From contig DASTAE010000108.1 of NCBI GenBank assembly GCA_035712985.1, positions 1-64,000 of the forward strand: a stretch of DNA of 64,000 bases, given 5' to 3'. The position numbers were made by a program, and so were the translations under genes. This DNA comes from Actinospica sp035712985. Lineage in GTDB: Bacteria > Actinomycetota > Actinomycetes > Streptomycetales > Catenulisporaceae. How positions within the stretch are numbered: the first letter of the stretch is position 1; each line of letters begins with the position of its first letter. Positions 62,221 to 64,000 of this stretch are shown in pieces. The notes beneath the pieces were generated by a model. The model was not told where the DNA came from. It saw only the letters and a list, made by a program, of their open reading frames with translations, and made no database searches.

Positions 62221-63180
62221 TTACGCCATGCCGGTGCGGGCGAACCGCTCCCGGTACTCGTGCGGCGCGACGCCGAGCCCGCGCTGAAAGGAGCGCTGCA
62301 GCGTACGCAGCGTCCCGAAACCGCAGACCCGCGCGATCCGGTCGAGCCCGTCCTCGGTCGTCTCCAGCAGCCGGCACGCCGCCTCGACGCGGACCGCCTC
62401 GACGTACGCCGCCGGACTGCGCCCGGTCTCCGCCGGGAACACGCGCAGGAACTGACGCTCGCTCAGCCCGACCCGCGCGGCCAGCGCGGGCACGGCCAGA
62501 TCGCCGTCGGGATGGTCCGCGATATAGCCGAGCAGCTCGCGGATCGGCTCGCGCGCCGGGCGCTGGGCCGTGAGCTGCGCCGAGAACTGCCGCTGATTCC
62601 CCGGCCGCTGCACGAACACGACCAGCTGCCGGGCCACCCGCCGGGCCTGCGCCCCGCCGAGATCCTCCTCGACCAGCGCGAGCGCGAGATCGATCCCCGA
62701 CGTCACCCCGGCCGACGTGGCGACCTCGCCCTCGCGGATGAAGATCGGATCCGCGTCCACGCTCACATTCGGGTACCGCTCGGCCAGGTCCGCAGCCCGC
62801 GTCCAGTGCGTCGTGGCACGTCGACCGTCCAGCAATCCCGCCTCGGCCAGCAGAAACGCCCCGCTGCACACCGACGCGATCCGCCGCACCCGCGTCGCCG
62901 CGTCCTTGATCCACGCCGCGTAGCCGGGCTCCGCGAGCGCCGCGTCCATCCCGCGCCCGCCGACCACGATCAGCGTGTCAGCCCCCGAAAACGGCACCGC
63001 CGCCTCCGCGTGCACCGTAAGCCCGCTGCTCGACGTCACCGCCCCCGCCTGGAACGCGATCGTGCGCAGCGCGTACGCCCCCCGCGCATGCCGCTCCGCC
63101 TGCGAGAAGACCTCGAGCGGTCCGGTCAGGTCGAGGATCTGGAAGTCGGGGAAGACGAGGAACGCCACGTCACGCGTCAT
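62221..63180 (-). CDS. GlxA-family transcriptional regulator (DJ-1 plus AraC)
   Basis: A 319-residue regulator. Residues 1-190 are a DJ-1/PfpI domain (VAFLVFPDFQILDLTGPLEV; IASVCSGAFLLAEAGLLDGR) and residues 215-319 two AraC helix-turn-helices (LAVPALAARVGLSERQFLRV; RIARVCGFGTLRTLQRSFQR). It probably senses a small metabolite and controls the neighbouring DJ-1 gene; that is inference from adjacency. The start ATG overlaps the upstream gene's TGA (ATGA). Confidence 0.92.
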   Translation of the reverse strand: MTRDVAFLVFPDFQILDLTGPLEVFSQAERHARGAYALRTIAFQAGAVTSSSGLTVHAEAAVPFSGADTLIVVGGRGMDAALAEPGYAAWIKDAATRVRRIASVCSGAFLLAEAGLLDGRRATTHWTRAADLAERYPNVSVDADPIFIREGEVATSAGVTSGIDLALALVEEDLGGAQARRVARQLVVFVQRPGNQRQFSAQLTAQRPAREPIRELLGYIADHPDGDLAVPALAARVGLSERQFLRVFPAETGRSPAAYVEAVRVEAACRLLETTEDGLDRIARVCGFGTLRTLQRSFQRGLGVAPHEYRERFARTGMA

Positions 63181-63797
63181 GCGGTCGATCGTACGGTCTG
63201 CGTCACCTCCGTGGCCGTGATCGCCCCGGTGCCGGTGCGGCGGCCGCGGACGGAGACCATCAGGCCGGTCGCGAGGTCGGTCTTGCTGAAGGGGTGTGCC
63301 TTGGTGCCGTAGCGGGTCCGGGCGGTCAAGGTCACGGTGACGGTCTGGCCCGTCGCCTCGAGGGTGCCGGTGAAGGAGTCGGCGCCGAGGGACACGATGG
63401 TCACGTGGTACGCCGCCTTCTTCGCGGTGGCGGTGCCGGTGGGGGAGGGGGACGACGTGGCGCCGGGGGCGGCGCTCGCGGCGGGGGCCGAGGACGAGCC
63501 GAAGGCGAGCCAGGCGCCGAGGCCCAGCACGATCACCGCGAGCACGGCGCCGGCGAGCACCAGCACGGAGCGCATCCGGTCGACCGGGCGCGCGGTCGGC
63601 CGCGCGGGGTGGAAGACCGGCTCCTCGGGCTGCGCCGCGTATTCCTGCGGGAAGGCGTACGCGCCCGGCGGCTGCACCCGCGTCTCCTGCGCGAAACCGT
63701 AAGCGCCCTGAGTCTCCTGCTGCGCGCGCTCCTCGGCCTGCCGCGCCCGGAAGGCGTCGAACTGGCCGGTCGGATCCTCGTTCTCATCGCTGGACAT
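63177..63797 (-). CDS. Hypothetical membrane protein with extracytoplasmic DUF5666-like domain
   Basis: A 206-residue protein. Residues 1-70 are an acidic Gln/Pro-rich cytosolic tail, then one membrane helix (SVLVLAGAVLAVIVLGLGAW), a Ser/Ala/Thr linker and an outer beta-domain (HVTIVSLGADSFTGTLEATG; TGLMVSVRGRRTGTGAITAT) resembling small beta-barrel domains of the DUF5666 type. No function known. The ATG at 63797 is chosen; upstream in-frame sequence is Pro/Arg-rich. Confidence 0.7.
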   Translation of the reverse strand: MSSDENEDPTGQFDAFRARQAEERAQQETQGAYGFAQETRVQPPGAYAFPQEYAAQPEEPVFHPARPTARPVDRMRSVLVLAGAVLAVIVLGLGAWLAFGSSSAPAASAAPGATSSPSPTGTATAKKAAYHVTIVSLGADSFTGTLEATGQTVTVTLTARTRYGTKAHPFSKTDLATGLMVSVRGRRTGTGAITATEVTQTVRSTA

Positions 63798-63870
63798 GGC
63801 TCCAGTCCACCGGATCGGGTGTAAGGACGGCGTCAGCCCTCGGCGTCGCCGCGGCGCAGGTGGAAAACCG

Positions 63871-63927
63871 CTTGCCGGAGGCGGCCCCGCTCTGCCAGCC
63901 TCGGCAGTTCCCCCTTTTTCCGGCAAG
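63871..63927. repeat. Inverted repeat in the spacer before the last gene
   Basis: CTTGCCGGA (63871-63879) and TCCGGCAAG (63919-63927) are perfect inverted 9-base arms 39 bases apart, upstream of the gene starting at 63949. They may form an operator or a loop; the function is unknown. Confidence 0.3.
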
Positions 63928-63948
63928 CCTCGCCCTGTGGAGTCCCGC

Positions 63949-64000
63949 ATGCGCGTGTACCTGACCGCTGTCCGATTATCGCTGCGCCGCTATCTGGCCT
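63949..64000 (+). CDS. Start of a probable ABC-2 type membrane permease (partial)
   Basis: Only the first 17 codons are in the window (MRVYLTAVRLSLRRYLA). The opening, a basic amphipathic helix, resembles ABC-2 family permease N-termini. The ORF runs off the end, so the identification is tentative. No clear ribosome-binding site is visible. Confidence 0.4.
   Translation, partial: MRVYLTAVRLSLRRYLA

Overview
This window is high-GC, densely coded chromosomal DNA from an actinomycete (Actinomycetota), most likely a Streptomyces or Catenulispora relative. The evidence is the complete Pup-proteasome cluster, the mycothiol ligase mshC, an F420-type oxidoreductase, many GTG starts and the local gene order. 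I cannot name the genus from sequence alone. No rRNA, tRNA, CRISPR array, transposase or prophage was seen.

Layout. 1-8.7 kb: end of a RecD-like helicase gene, aldo/keto reductase, LLM oxidoreductase, then the actinobacterial block phosphomutase / DUF3090 / SCO1664-family / mshC, an AHSA1-ArsR pair under a palindromic operator, and a PAC2 protein. 8.9-17.6 kb: metH, HAD phosphatase, EamA exporter, RecB-like nuclease, site-2 protease, trmI, ferredoxin. 17.7-29.7 kb: the proteasome region (arc, dop, pup, prcB, prcA, pafA), two FKBP isomerases, DUF3866, and the WYL regulators pafB and pafC. 29.8-35.5 kb: a block placed between pafBC and tatAC, holding a sugar ABC transporter without an ATPase, a HAD phosphatase, an RNase J-like metallo-hydrolase and a small membrane protein. 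35.6-39.6 kb: tatA, tatC and a Ski2-like helicase. 39.6-47.9 kb: VOC protein, NUDIX hydrolase, lipoprotein, a DUF5925-type AAA ATPase, a molybdate regulator with modA-modB, an LCP cell-wall ligase and a GHKL ATPase. 48-54.9 kb: a tandem pair of secreted phospholipase D-like proteins, lon under an HspR-type operator, and an APH/CMD operon. 54.9-64 kb: M48 protease, Ser/Thr kinase, PLP decarboxylase, NUDIX, sirtuin, pentapeptide protein, two DJ-1-family proteins, a membrane protein, and the start of a likely ABC-2 permease.

How it fits together. Pup, its deamidase and ligase, the ATPase Arc and the 20S core form one degradation pathway, with PafBC as the adjoining DNA-damage regulator and Lon 30 kb away as a second protease. 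The AAA ATPase at 41627-42760 ends in TGQYL, the same five C-terminal residues as Arc. In the known actinobacterial activators that tail docks on the 20S core, so this protein is a candidate additional proteasome partner.

Three start-codon junctions (trmI, pafC and a HAD gene) each carry a 22-26 codon mini-ORF. Each begins like the downstream gene and stops in an RTGA overlap with its start codon. At least a dozen genes have a TAnnnT box 6-8 bases before the start codon, which suggests widespread leaderless transcription.
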